From positions 47,521,645-47,585,644 of the forward strand of contig CM072515.1 of assembly GCA_036898135.1 (NCBI GenBank): DNA of 64,000 nt, given 5' to 3'. This DNA comes from Oncomelania hupensis (taxonomy: Eukaryota > Mollusca > Gastropoda > Littorinimorpha > Pomatiopsidae). Position numbers and translations under genes: made by a program. Of this stretch, positions 10,134-22,853 are shown one piece after another; the stretch's first letter is position 1, and every line of letters begins with the position of its first letter. The notes beneath the pieces were generated by a model, which saw only the letters and a program-made list of their open reading frames with translations, did no database searches and was not told the DNA's origin.

Positions 10134-12345
10134 CAGTCCATTCTCGAATGTTGTCCTCCCACCTCTTTTTCTGTCTCCCTCTTATTCTGCCTCCTTGCAC
10201 CGTGCCTTGCAGGGTGGCCATTGCAAGGCCCGATGCTCTGGTGACGTGGCCATGCCTTAGGAGTTTCCGTTTCTTCACCACTGTGAGCATGTCATCGTGT
10301 TGTCCAATGGCTTTTGTAATGGTCTGTCGGACTTCGTCGTTGGTGATGTGCTGGGTATAGGAAGTGCCCAGAAGTCTTCTGTAGCACCTCATCTCCATGC
10401 TTTGTATTCTTCCTTGTAGGTCTGCTGTGAGGGTCCATGTTTCACAAGAGCATAGGAAGATGGAGGTGAAAAGGGAGCGTGGCAACCTTACCTTGGAGTA
10501 TAGAAGGTCTTGTCTTTTCAAATGGGCTTCAAACTTGTCAGCAGTTGATTGTGCTATCCTGGAGGGAACTTCCTGTCCGGACCCATTGTCTGATACAATT
10601 CATTGCTCCCCAATATTTGAAGCTGTGCACTGTATTGACGAATTGGCCTTGGACTTTGATGTCTGTGTTGATGCTATTGCTGTTGGTCATCATTTTGGTC
10701 TTCTCTGCACCTTTCCATTCGATAGGCTCTGTACCAGCTGTTCAAGTTTTTGGTCCTCTCCAGCTAATCCAATAAAGTCATCTGCAAAACGGAGTTTGGA
10801 GATTGCACTACCTCCAATGCTCACTGTGCCTTCGTGATCTGCAAGGGCATCTGACAAAATGCGCTCCAGAAAAATGTTGAAGAGTGCTAAGGAGATTAGG
10901 CATCCTTGACGCACGCCGATTGTTGTTGTGAACCAGTTTCCGATGGCGCTGTTGTGGAGGACTGCACTGGTAGCCTTGTCATACAGGCTTGTGATGACTT
11001 CAACAATTTTAGGGCTGATGTCGTACACTCTCATGGTTGCCCACAGAGCTGTATGCCAGACTCGGTCAAAAGCTTTCTTGAAGTCTACAAAAACATAATA
11101 TAGATGTCGTTGGTGCTGTAGGTATTTATCGCAGATTATTCTAAGGTTGAAAATCTGTTCAGTGGTACTTCGCCCTGCCCTGAATCCTGCTTGTTCTTCA
11201 GCTATGATTTGTTCAGCTTGGGGTTTCAACCTGTTGAGTACTATTTTCAGGAGGACTTTGCTGGGTTGGCTGATGAGTCTGATGGTGCGGTGTTTTGACA
11301 CTCCTGAAGGATACCCTTTGGGAGAAGAGTGATGACAAGCGACTGGGTACATGGGGTGGGCCTCTCCCCACTCTGCCAGATCCTGTTACAGATAATAGCG
11401 AGAGCGTCAATCATTGCTTCTCCTCCTGCTTGAAGCAATTCTGTGGGTATGTTGTCCACTCCCGCTGACTTCCCCTTCTTCAGCGATTGCACTGATGCAT
11501 CAACTTCTTCTCGGAGAATTTGGAAGATGTTTTCTTCTTCTCTGTTCTGAGGACATGCTAAAACTGATGTGTCTTCGTTTGGTGTGTGGTTGTAAAGATC
11601 AGGGCAGTACACTGTCCATCTATCCAAGACTTCTTGTCCTTCTCTAAGACACAAGTCAGACTTGCTTTGGATCGTGAAGACCTTGGGCTGTTTAACACTT
11701 GTCAACCGCTTCACAGACTGTTAGGCCTTCTTGCAGTTGTTTTTGTTCAGATTGTTGTGTTTTTTTCTAGCATTGATCTTCTATCCAGTCCTCCTTTGCT
11801 GGGTGTGTGCCTTTTCGGATGTCACTGTTGATTTTTTGGTAGTCTTCAGATCTCTGTGAGGTGTTCTTTTTCTTTTTCTCTCTCTTCGTTCGTCACTCAA
11901 GTCCAAAAGTTCAGGTGTGATCCGCGGTTTCTTCTTTGGGTGGTGCTTGCCAAGGATTTCAGTGGCGGCGTCTGTCACTGCTGATTTGAAGGTGGTGGTC
12001 ATGGTCTTGACATCTACTTCACCAGTTCCCAAAATGAGCACATTTTAATCCTGCAGTTTGTCTAGATCGAACTTCAGCCTGGTGCACTTTGCATTTTTTA
12101 CTCTCTTGAAGTGCTGTCGGAAAGACATCATCACGAGATTGTGGTCATATCCGATGTCTGCTACTGGAAAATGCGTGTCTTGCCAATTATGGCGCTTGAT
12201 CTGAAGCGTTTCCTGACCATGGTGTATCTAGTTGTGAGGTTCTCCGCTGAGACTGTGCCAGGTCCATCGTCTGGATTTTTTGTGAGCGTTTTTTTTCATC
12301 ATACGGTCTTAGTCAAGAAAGACCTGGCGGGGCCGAATTCTCTCT
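10134..12345 (-). pseudogene. RTE-like LINE copy i (endonuclease end, RT, C-terminus)
   Basis: A - strand non-LTR retrotransposon broken by frameshifts. From 12345 downward: the end of an apurinic-type endonuclease (ADIGYDHNLVMM), a linker (KKKPRITPELLDL), the RT start (KKGKSAGVDNIPTELLQAGG), RT core (GFRAGRSTTEQIF, FVDFKKAFDRVW, GVRQGCL) and the catalytic FADD motif near 10790, then the C-terminal domain (TWTLTADLQGRIQSMEMRCY). It stops at 10134 within the IREWTG segment, exactly where the LTR of element A begins, so its 3' tail is missing here. The family resembles RTE/BovB-type elements (CFDP2-like proteins); clade by recognition only. Confidence 0.83.
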
Positions 12346-13790
12346 AGGCTGTTGGCCACAGCTAAAATACAAGAGTACAGTGTTTTTCACCTTAGCCCTG
12401 AGCACGTGGATGTTGAACCTATAGTAACGTGTAATAAGATGCGCTTTATTCACCACAAATCGTATCAAACCGTGCTTCTTCCTTATTTCTATGGACTGGA
12501 ATTTTTATGCGATAAGTAAGTTTTCATTCATTCATTTATATATTCTTTTATAAACGTTGGTAGTATGCTATCCACATTTCCTGCTAGCTATTAGCAGTGT
12601 AAACAGTGTTTATCTTTATCCAACTTTTTTGTTCAACCCTTAAGATTTGCTTGTATAAAACCTGCAGCTGGTGATGTAGGGTAATTATTCTTTCATGGCC
12701 GTAACGATGACCAATCATATTACATATAAACACAGTGTATGTACAGCAACTTGTTTTCATTACATTACAGAGGTTTGGTTTGCTTCCTAAGAAAGAACGA
12801 ACGAAGAAAACAACGCCCCATTAATATAATAATACCGATCTCTTTAGATCCCTGCGTTATGAGTTCATTTGAAGAAAAAATTATTGCACATTCCAGCTAT
12901 TCAGCGTTTGTACTGCTAAGATGCCCTGGGTATTTCATCGTCGTGTTGTACTCGTCACGTTGTCAACGAAACCTCTGTAGTCGTGGAACGAATCGTTTAG
13001 CTAATGTTGATGGTTCAACACAAGATTTACAATAAAGTGGAAGGTTAATGGCTCTGACTTTTGAATGACTCACTTGTCCATGGGGCAACCATTGCACTCA
13101 AAATGTCCATGGTATTACACATTGCGCGAGCTTCCAGCACGTGTGTATCAATATTAGCAGTTTGGGTTTACTGCCAGCGCCTCCAGCAGTTCTGTGAGCT
13201 GATACAGGCACTACAAAATGATAATGACTGTAACTTTTATTTTATAAGTCTCGCATTGGTCAATTCCACTGTGATTTCGGACAGCGCCTTCGGAAGTTCT
13301 TTGATTTGATGTCTTGGCGCTAAAACCAATTACTTGACTTTGTACACTTAGCGGAATGTTCATCATGTTATTGAGACACAGGCATTGGATCCAAACCTAC
13401 GAGTTAATTCTCAAAGCAAAACAAGAAGGCGGATCGCTTAAAGTGAGTTTGGTTCTGCGAACTTAATCGTAGCTACTATAGAACAATTCCGTCACTCTGT
13501 CTGTGCAATAAGTGTACATGTACCTGTCTGTATCATTCTGTTCAACTGGACAATTTATACCATTACAATACAGCCAGAGCTATCCTGAGTTATTTCTCAA
13601 ACGACAACAACAACAGCGGCAAGAGGGGTGTTTTGTTACAGCGTGGCGTGCACAGAGCCCATGCATTTGCCTTAGTCTTGTCAGCTCCCAGACTGCGAGA
13701 CTCCAAACCGAGCTCAGTCCCTACCCAGGTTACCAAAATAAAAACTAAATAAAGATAATAAAATAGGGACGGAGTGGAAAGAACGGGAAG
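12346..13790. other. No recognisable gene
   Basis: AT-rich sequence with only short chance frames. I see no splice-consistent exon, RNA gene or known repeat. Confidence 0.5.
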
Positions 13791-13792
13791 GT

Positions 13793-13816
13793 GGTGTGTG
13801 TGTGTGTGTGTGTGTG
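13793..13816. repeat. (TG)n microsatellite
   Basis: Uninterrupted TG dinucleotides followed by a G-rich stretch. Confidence 0.9.
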
Positions 13817-13876
13817 GGGTGGGGGGAACGTACAAAAACGCACAAATGGGTACCAGACCTTGTCTTTTCTAGTAAC

Positions 13877-14217
13877 AAATGGGTTTATTTGCTTGGAACC
13901 CACTTTTTTCCAGGAACCCACTTTTTTTCTAAGTGCGAGGGAGTGCTCTTTTAGTGCAAGGGAGTGCAGTTGTAGTGCATGAGAGTGTTTTAAGTACAGA
14001 GGAGTGCACTATCCGGGACTGAGAAAATACAGTCCATTTTCGGAGAAATTTTGAAGAAAAATCGACCTATTTCGTCGCTCCTAGGAGACGAAATAGGTCA
14101 ACTTTTGAGACGGAAAGAGCCAATTTTGACTTACATTCTTACATTTCTAGAAGAAATTTGCGTTCTTTCCGTCAAAAAATCACTTTCCGATTCCTACATT
14201 CTTAAATAAACCCATTT
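13877..14217. mobile_element. MITE-like element with ATGGGTTTATTT inverted ends
   Basis: Terminal inverted repeats AAATGGGTTTATTT (13877-13890) and AAATAAACCCATTT (14204-14217) bound 341 bp without coding capacity. The inside contains a palindrome around CGTCGCTCCTAGGAGACGAA and a GACCTATTTCG motif, plus AAAATCACTTTCCGATTCC. All these are shared with the foldback element at 26187-26473. No clear target duplication is visible. Confidence 0.6.
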
Positions 14218-14306
14218 ATGATGAATTGCAAGTATGTGGGTGGGGGTGTGTGTTGGTGTGCGATAGAGAGAGTGAGACATAAAGAGTCAGTAAAAAGAGG
14301 GTAAAC

Positions 14307-14376
<70 letters not shown>

Positions 14377-14400
14377 AGAAGAAGAAGAAGAAGAAGAAGA
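14307..14400. repeat. (GA)n then (GAA)n microsatellite
   Basis: Purine-only tract; the long Ser/Leu frames on the other strand are artefacts of it. Confidence 0.92.
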
Positions 14401-14698
14401 CGTGTAGAGACAAAGATATTACTCAATGTACTGTACTACCTCAAAAAATTCCTCGCTGTTAAAGAATGGTTGAAACAGTGAGCATTAAATAGGCAGGCCT
14501 CATTGTAATAATAACTTGATATACTATGAAAGGTTGCTGCAGGTTAACAGGCAAGGAGTGGTAGAAGAGAGACGTGAAGGGGAGGGGAGACGAAAGGGTG
14601 AACAGGGGTTTGTGTTACATCAGGGTTAGAGTTAGGTAAAGGTAGCATTTCACTCAGGGGTTATTAAGGTCAAAGCTACAACTTTACTATTCGTGTGG

Positions 14699-14775
14699 GG
14701 CCGGGTAGCTCAGGTGGTAGAGCGGCTTACTAGTAACCGAAAGGTACCTGGTTCGAATCCCGAATTGGTCAAAGC
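14699..14775 (+). repeat. tRNA-derived SINE head
   Basis: A near-perfect pol III A box (TAGCTCAGGTGG) and B box (GGTTCGAATCCC) are spaced as in a tRNA. D-arm pairing (GCTC/GAGC) is intact, but the anticodon stem around CTAGTAA does not pair well and the acceptor ends do not match. This points to a SINE head rather than a working tRNA gene. The body probably continues to about 14870. Confidence 0.6.
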
Positions 14776-15055
14776 GTGATCATATTATTTTCCTCTTTCC
14801 ATCAACTTGTTCGCTGGAGTCAGAATAATGTGACCACTAGTCATTTATAAAATTAACCTTTACTATTGATACAGAAATCCAGATTTTTTAAAGACATTGA
14901 TGGCAGAATAGAGTATAAGGCTGGGGTTTTGTGGCGTTAGAGAAAATGATCGAGGCAATAATAATAAGAGTTTGTATAGCGCCATATCCATTGTTCATGC
15001 TCAAAGCAGCGTAAGAAGGAGTAGAAGGTGAAGATTTGCACAGTTGTTAGTTATG

Positions 15056-15056
<1 letters not shown>

Positions 15057-15131
<75 letters not shown>
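15057..15131. repeat. (TAA)n microsatellite
   Basis: About 25 TAA units. Confidence 0.92.
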
Positions 15132-15132
<1 letters not shown>

Positions 15133-15646
15133 CAACCAACGCGCACATATCTCACAACAGTGCGACTCAAGGCGCACTCATACACATTCTTCCGCATTAA
15201 CAATTCAAGCACACTGATATAGCCTACACTTGCTCATAAATTACATGGATGACAAGGCAACAACACAACCAGAGACACGGCACTCAAAAATAAGCACGAG
15301 AAAATGTTAAATAATAATTATGTACATTTACATTTTACAGTCATTTACAACTGCTGTGATTTAGGCTTGCGAGTGAAATGCGTTGAGGGAGGGGAGGTGG
15401 TGTAGCGAGGCACTGCAGTCTGAGGATTATTTAGGGAAAAGAACAGTCTTGAGGCCAGACTTAACTGCTTCTAAAGATTGTTGCTGACGAAGGGGGAGAG
15501 GTAAAGAGGTCCAGTTAGTGGGGGCTTAAAAAAGAAAATGAGCGTTGGCCTACAGTTTTGCATGAGGTATGTTGAGTTTGAGATTGTCGTTTGAGGAGCG
15601 GAGTGGCCGGGAAGGTTGATAAAGGTTAGGGAAAGAAGATATGAAA
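15132..15646. other. No recognisable gene
   Basis: Unique-looking AT-rich sequence; nothing supported. Confidence 0.4.

Positions 15647-15712
<66 letters not shown>
15647..15712. repeat. (TG)n microsatellite
   Basis: TG tract with one TTTGGG interruption, followed at 15780-15870 by a GAA/GGA-rich purine tract. Confidence 0.9.
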
Positions 15713-16726
15713 GTTGTTGCTTTACTGGTGTCGGTTTTCTATTGGTGTGGGAAAAGCACCTGTGTATGCTGGGCCAGAGCAGAGAAGAAAAGAAGAAGAC
15801 AAGAAGAAGAAAGCAGAAGAGTGAAGAAGAAGAAGAACCAGCAAGGAGAAGGAGGAGGAGGAGAAGTACTGAAGTAGGAGTTCGAGTAGAAATAGGCGAA
15901 GGTTTGCGCCGTTCTTACAGCAGAGGTAGGAGGAGCAGCACTGCGCCCCCATCCAAAGGTTAAAAGCGGGAAATTTATCAAGCCTCCTCTGACAGTTCTA
16001 CGACTGAACAACCCCGAGTATAAGGACGCACTCCTTCATGCAAATAGAAACAGAAGAAGGAATTATTATTAGTCGCTTGATATATTATGACAGGAAAGTC
16101 TTGTTGTGCAGTTGGAAGAGCTAGAAGAAAAGCACAATTGTAATAGTTTAGTTTGATTTTGGATAAGAAGTATCAACATTACCGTTCTATAATAGCAAAA
16201 GAGCACACGCTGCAGGCAGCTGCAAGAGCCAGAATATACGAGCAGTTTTATTTTTATAGTTGGCAGTTGTTTCATGCTTACTGCACATTCCAGCTAAAAA
16301 TGTGAGCATAGTCTCCTTTTGCAGTGATAAACACAAACAACATAACGCACAACAAAAATCAGTATAATAGTATATTATTAAGAAGAAATCTTAAAACTAT
16401 TGCAGCTATACAGCATATACATTCAATTCAATTCAACACATCTTTATTACCACAGGAATGGAAATATTGTACAGCTTGAAAGGTCTGATAATTGTTTAAA
16501 TGTTCAAGATATTTTGAACTTACTTTGCGAGTACTTTCGTTGCAATATTTAAGCACACTGTTTAGAATATTGTTGGTTGCTGTTTGTTTCTGTGCTTTTG
16601 TTATATTGGTTAATGCTTTGTTTATAATGTTATGCTATAATTACTTGCTCAGCTCTGTGTGTCAACCACTATTTCCGTCAGTAACATCTGTTGCTTATTT
16701 TTCCTCCCTTTTTTTCTACCTCTCCC

Positions 16727-16727
16727 T

Positions 16728-16760
<33 letters not shown>

Positions 16761-16921
16761 ATTCTTTGTCTGTTTCCTTATTTGTCTCTCTTACTGTCTC
16801 TCTCTGCCCGTCTTTGTCTCAATCTCTCTATCTCTCTGTTGTCACTGTTTTTTTTCTCTCTTTCTCTCTCGCTCTCTCTCGAAAGAATAAAAACATATAT
16901 GAGTTACAAGTATTTATTCTT

Positions 16922-16988
<67 letters not shown>
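16727..16988. repeat. (CT)n microsatellite cluster
   Basis: Several CT tracts. Two of them (16860s and 16919-16987) are each followed by a near-identical ~30-bp unit AAGAATA.AAACATATA.GAGTTACAAGTATT, so the tract and its flank are tandemly duplicated. Confidence 0.85.
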
Positions 16989-16990
<2 letters not shown>

Positions 16991-17119
16991 AATACAAACA
17001 TATACGAGTTACAAGTATTCATGGTGCTAGCAGTTTTGTATTGTATTCTGATTGATAAAATAAGAACAGAACACTGTGGTGGTTTCCAATTTGAATTGGA
17101 GACTGTTAAGCTTGCTGTG

Positions 17120-17482
17120 CTAGAGGGAACGAGAGAGAGAGAAAGAGAGAGAGAAGTGCGCGCACTCGTGCGTGTGCCTGTGTGTGCGCGCGCGTGTGGG
17201 TCAGTGTGAGCGCGCGCGTGCGGGTGAACTGTAACAACACATCAGCATATGTGACAGGGAATACGAGGAAAACATCATTATTAATAAAGTACCGTCACGC
17301 TGAGAACGTAGGTTCATCTGGTGTAAGCTTAGGGCTGTGCACGGATAACAAGCAGTTCCCACTCCACACCCCCAAACCCACCCTCTATATGCGTCTGTGT
17401 TTGGATTCCCCGCCCCAACCCCAACCTTCCCTTCATAATATAGTATGGTCTTTCTATGTCACACACACACACACACACGCAC

Positions 17483-17519
<37 letters not shown>

Positions 17520-17530
17520 CTCTCTCTCTC
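17120..17530. repeat. Mixed GA, TG/CG, CA and CT microsatellites
   Basis: GA tract at 17130-17155, alternating purine-pyrimidine TG/CG at 17158-17225, CA at 17459-17515 running straight into CT. No gene. Confidence 0.85.
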
Positions 17531-18680
17531 CTCCCCCACCCTTCACACCCCCGCCTCCACCCCAACGTCCGTCATTTAGCAAGCATGTCTGTGCGGACAG
17601 CTCTCTCTCATTTTTGGTTCTCAGTCGTTTTAACTGATGTGGTTCTTTCTATTTTTCTGTCTCTGTATTTTTTTCATCCCTTCCTACTCACTATCTCCCT
17701 AGCGTCCTGGTCTGATCTCAACAATCCTCCATATAATAATAGGGCGATGAGTGTGAATGATGCAACAGTGGGCAGTAAACAAGCGTGCGAAGGCTTGTGT
17801 GTTTTATCTGTCTTTCGGCCTGCTTGTCTCTCTGTGACTGTGAGTGGCGTGCATGCGTATATGTGCGTGTCACACTTTGTATTATTTGTGTGTGTGTGTG
17901 TATGTGTGTGTGTGCGCGCGTTCGTGTGTGTTGGTGGATGGGTGCGTGTGTATGTGTGTGTGTTCGTGTGTGTGTGTGTATGTCCGCGTGCATTAGTGTG
18001 TATGTCCTTGAGCAGCGCCTGCCTGCCTGATTCTTGCCTGTGGATCTGTTTCTCAGTTTACCTGTTAGATGCCTACTTAATGTAGTCAACACTGTCTGTC
18101 AGTACGAGTGTTCATTACCACGAAGGAGAACAAACAAAAACAAACACTTAAAGTTGCTTCCTATGACTCATAAACCAGTATACGATTTGTCTCATAGTAG
18201 GACGCTGACATACATATTATAAAAAGTATACATTTCAATTTATTTATCAAACCAGCCTGGCAATAATACCTCCCAATAAAACAAAGTCGGTTTTTTAAAT
18301 GTAAAATTATAATTAGCACAAACATTAAAACTGAAGGCAATATTTCTTGAATATGAAAATAATAAATGACAACAAAGCAGAGGTCTATTTAACACTATGA
18401 AAGCAAGCATACATTTATTTCGGTCATTGCTGCCGGCTGATAATTGTAAAAAAAAATTATGAAATTAAAAAACAACACACCCCAAAATGCTAGAGAGCTA
18501 ATAATAATAATATCGACAACGGTAACCAAGAAAATCAACAGAAAAATTAATGTAGGGTAGAAGTAGACAGTGTTGAAGGAGGAAGAGGGAGTAGAACGAA
18601 GAAGATTATTTTGTCTCTCACGCTCTGCAGGCGAAATTCACACCTAACCGTCTTTTAATGGGAAGCGCGGCAGCCGCGTA
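17531..18680. other. No gene; (TG)n-rich tract inside
   Basis: TG-rich imperfect tract at 17887-17998; the remainder is AT-rich. The ~200-codon frame across 17456-18085 is dinucleotide-repeat translation. Confidence 0.55.
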
Positions 18681-18682
18681 AC

Positions 18683-18714
18683 AGCCCACCCCCCACCCCC
18701 CCCCCCCCACCCCC
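18683..18714. repeat. Poly-C/G tract
   Basis: C-rich run interrupted by single A residues. Confidence 0.8.
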
Positions 18715-18931
18715 AATATGTTTGGAATAGGACGTAGTGCTTACCTTGTGTATCGTTGTTACTGCTCTGCACCCGTCGTGGACATGAGCGTCAGGACAGT
18801 CCGTGCAATGGAAACAATGTATGCACGAATAAGAGCTCTCATCCCAACGAAGTTAGAAATATGACCCATTGTCAGCACAACGTATGTGGCGTTTTTCGGG
18901 AAAGTCATGATAATACTGTGTAACCTGGGGT

Positions 18932-20279
18932 TCGTGTGTGTGTGTGTGGGTGTGTGTGTGTGTTTGTGTGTGCATGTTCTCTCGCACCTTACATCCATAC
19001 CCCTCTTCTATGCCATGTTCGTTTTGGAACTCATAATAATGATTGAGGTTGTTGCTTGAGTCCAATTAATTAACATTCCATGTTGAAAATATTTCCCTCC
19101 CATCAATCCCCCCCTTCTCTCTCTCTCGTACTCACTCACACACACATTTCCCAAACCTCCCTCTCTCTCATTCTGCCCCTAACCCCACCACTTCTTAGTC
19201 CAATTCGCCTTGTGTGTCTATTTTGCTGGTCGGGACCAAACCAGCTGACAGTTGTTAATCGTACTACAAACATTCACCATTGGCACGTCACAACTCTAGC
19301 CGTCACCTTCAGCATGCGTCATTTAGTCTCTATGCCACCCTCCTCGTTTGTTTACGATCTCAAAGTACAAGTCTATATTGTTCTACCCTATTCTATATAA
19401 TTGCCTACCAACAAAACCCACAATATTGCGCATCACACCTCTGCCAACATCTCCTTTAGGTCGTTGACTCCGTCAATCGCTCTACATAAAAAATGTCCGT
19501 TAAACTTTCTTTGTGACACAGGAGCTGGTAGAAATTTCATCGGGCGACGTGGGGGTTGACCCTTATATTTTTCATGCCTAAAAGATTTGAGATGGAAAAT
19601 AATAATATGTTAACAAAATACTTTCGCGTTGACATGTAGAAACTGACACAGACAATCGAGGACGGACAGACCTGATCCACACTGGCACAGCAACAGGGCA
19701 AACACGAGCGAGGGGGACCTAGGACCTAGAAACACATGCACACACACATGAGACACGCACGCACGCACGCAAGGGACATGCACGCACGCACACACACACA
19801 TAGCAAATACGCACCCACACACACACAAACACTGGACAAAATCACGCACGCATACACACAGGCATACAGACAGCCTAGAAAGACCCACATAATTATGCTC
19901 TCACAGAATGCAGAAAAACACACATCGAACCAAACTCAAGACCACAATGACGATTATGAAAACGTACCTAAGCAGGCACAAAAAAAAACGTACGGACACA
20001 CACACATACGGACAAACACACACACACACACGATGAACAATCTTACCGAGCAGCCAAAGCAAACATTTGCGGGTTTGATGTTAAAAAAAGGAGGAGGAGT
20101 AGGTTTAACCTCAAAATACCAACACGTTAAGGAACACAACGGACACAAAAATGTCACACAACACAAGACCTACTCTAAAACAAACACCTTCACACATACC
20201 AGGCAAAAAGAAAAAGCAGAAGCATAAGAAGAAGAGACAGAGAGGGGGGAAGAGGAGATTTAAAAAAAAAAGAGGCACG

Positions 20280-20319
<40 letters not shown>

Positions 20320-20347
20320 CTCCTCCTCCTCCTCCTCCTCCTCCTCC

Positions 20348-20384
<37 letters not shown>
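18932..20384. repeat. Microsatellite-rich interval (TG, CA, GA, CTC, ATC)
   Basis: TG at 18932-18972, AC-rich imperfect tract at 19735-19860 with CACG units, CA at 19996-20032, and a chain of three repeats in a row: GA 20282-20311, TCC 20315-20349, ATC 20349-20384. No gene seen between them. Confidence 0.8.
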
Positions 20385-20874
20385 TATTTTGAATATTTAC
20401 GCGGCTAGTCTATACTTACATGAATACCGAACAACTTGAAATATGAAACCAAACTAGAGTAGTGTTGGTATCTCTAACACAGATAGGTCCCTGTCCGCGT
20501 CAGGACTAAACCCCAGCCGCCCAAGACGCTGCATTGATTTGGTCTGCTGTCACGGTGCAAGAACAACCTTATGCTTCACTTGTACGTCCTGGAATTTTGA
20601 TAAACAACTTTGTATATGATACAAAAAGAAGCTCTCTGAGCTTGTAAGTGCGCTATATAAGAGAAATCTCTTTATTTTTTCTTTATTTTTTTGGTTTTGT
20701 TTTACATAACTAGAATAGTGAAAAAAGCTAAAAAAAAGCCTGCGCAAAATTAATGTTGCATTCAAACTAAAATAAAAAAATACAACTGGCAAATAAATTA
20801 ATCTAACTCAAATCTAATCTAACCATTTCACATCAAAATAAAAAGCGGCTGTTGGAATTTCATCAAAAGTACGT

Positions 20875-21614
20875 TTCTCCGGTATGGCAACAATGAACAC
20901 AACAATAGTGAATTTCTCCGGTATGGCAACAATGAACACAACAATAGTGAATTTCTCCGGTATGGCAACAATGAACACAACAATAGTGAATTTCTCCGGT
21001 ATGGCAACAATGAACACAACAATAGTGAATTTCTCCGGTATGGCAACAATGAACACAACAATAGTGAATTTCTCCGGTATGGCAACAATGAACACAACAA
21101 TAGTGAATTTCTCTGGTATGGCAACAATGAACACAACAATAGTGAATTTCTCCGGTATGGCAACAATGAGCACAACAATAGTGAATTTCTCCGGTATGGC
21201 AACAATGAACACAACAATAGTGGATTTCTCCGGTATGGCAACAATGAACACAACAATAGTGGATTTCTCCGGTATGGCAACAATGAACACAACAATAGTG
21301 AATTTCTCCGGTATGGCAACAATGAACACAACAATAGTGAATTTCTCCGGTATGGCAACAATGAACACAACAATAGTGAATTTCTCCGGTATGGCAACAA
21401 TGAACACAACAATAGTGGATTTCTCCGGTATGGCAACAATGAACACAACAATAGTGGATTTCTCCGGTATGGCAACAATGAACACAACAATAGTGGATTT
21501 CTCCGGTATGGCAACAATGAACACAACAATAGTGAATTTCTCCGGTATGGCAACAATGAACACAACAATAGTGGATTTCTCCGGTATGGCAACAATGAAC
21601 ACAACAATAGTGGA
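20875..21614. repeat. 39-bp minisatellite, about 19 units
   Basis: Eighteen nearly identical 39-bp units and a partial one, differing mainly at one site (GTGAAT versus GTGGAT). Since 39 is divisible by three and the unit lacks stops, long frames open on both strands (13-residue unit MATMNTTIVNFSG on +). No splice or homology evidence supports a gene. The high unit identity indicates recent homogenisation. Confidence 0.93.
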
Positions 21615-21777
21615 AGTGGGTGAGAAGTTCGCTGGGCTCTCAAAGGAAATGAGACGCATTCAGTCAAGCGTGAATAAAGCCCGGTTTTTAGACTTAATGC
21701 AAATACAAATACAGGTAACGTTATTACACAATGATGGACTCGGCATAGCGAATGTGCAGCATCCGCGACCTTGGATG

Positions 21778-21880
21778 TGTACACACACATATGCGTGCGC
21801 ACACCACAGGTGCAAAACACACACACACATACTCACTCACACGCGCACGCACGCACACACACACACACACACACACACCG
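21778..21880. repeat. (CA)n-rich tract
   Basis: Imperfect then perfect AC dinucleotides. Confidence 0.85.
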
Positions 21881-22054
21881 CACCACCAGTTTCAGTTAAT
21901 GGCTTTTCTTTCTTTCTAGCGCTCTTCGAAAAAAACAAACCTTAGAAATTGGACAACAGAAAAGTGTGACGACCCGCCCAATAAAACATCAAATAATCAG
22001 TTTTAACTTTATGGCATGTCTTAAAGACGAATGCCCGCATAGATATCTGATTAC

Positions 22055-22735
22055 ATTACATGATAATTGCTTTAGGTCCAGCGGACTCTTCCGAGCCAAA
22101 TCAGGAGCAGAGAAACGTTAACTTAGAACATTATATTAGATTAGATACTCGGTGCCCACAGGGCCCAGCGGATCGCCAATAGCCGAACCAAGACCACACA
22201 AAATTAAGTAAAATCAGACTAAACTGTTAACATTTAAATATGATACAAAAAACCGTCGCTGAAATCACTCTTACCAATAAAATCTAACCAGCAATACAAG
22301 ACAATGTATATGCGATACAACAAACCAACATCATGTAAAAATTGAAACAGGTGTTGACCATTGCATACTTAAAAAATCTCTTTAAAAGCAATTGAACCAA
22401 AATATCTCTCTCTTCCATCAACTAAATCAGCACATTCAGACATGAAATGTGTGTGTATCAGTTTATAGTCCCCTCTCTTCCCGATAAGGATTTTCAGAGA
22501 GGAGACTTGCCAGACATGAAATGGCGAACGGAAAAGGATTTATCACACGCAAATCACCATGGTGGTTCTTCTCCTTTTAATAGGAAACTTTGGGTGACGT
22601 AAGTACGCCCAATATGAAGGCGAGACAAAACTGTTTCTTCTTTGCGAGTGGATGCAAAGTTTGGAAAAGTAGCAGACAAATCTGGAAGAATTTGAAATAA
22701 TTTAGGTATCTGATTACCACAACCAAAACAAGATC
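22055..22735 (-). pseudogene. Decayed Jockey-type LINE 3' end (RNase H-region tail)
   Basis: Read on the - strand, 22735 to about 22330 encodes, with stops, a segment typical of the C-terminus of Jockey-like LINE ORF2: EETVLSRLHIGRTYVTQSFL, GEEPPW, SVRHFM. The 3' untranslated end follows, containing GGACCTAAAGCAATTATC and a short ATGTAATGTA tail at about 22055. Similar tails occur at 29218-29262 and 35567-35615. This is a dead copy of a LINE family with other remnants in the window. Confidence 0.68.
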
Positions 22736-22789
22736 ACAACAACAAGTGCTGGATCCTCACGGGTGCAGAGTTCCTTTGCGTGCTCTCTG

Positions 22790-22795
22790 TCTGTG

Positions 22796-22851
<56 letters not shown>

Positions 22852-22853
22852 AC
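22790..22853. repeat. Compound GTCT/CT/CA microsatellite
   Basis: Three simple repeats run into each other. Confidence 0.9.

Noticed and set aside
14699..14775. Functional tRNA gene
   Set aside because: A and B boxes are good, but the anticodon and acceptor stems do not pair, so a SINE head is more likely.
16492..17209. Serine/leucine-rich frames around 16.5-17.2 kb
   Set aside because: Translations of CT microsatellites.
17456..18085. 209-codon frame with Cys/Val-rich part
   Set aside because: Translation of CA and TG dinucleotide tracts; no domain.
20875..21614. CRISPR-like array
   Set aside because: Tandem 39-bp units without spacers.
20884..21945. 353-codon frame with 13-residue repeats as a repeat-protein gene
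   Set aside because: The frame follows from a 39-bp minisatellite without stops; the opposite strand is equally open and no non-repeat domain or splice signal supports it.
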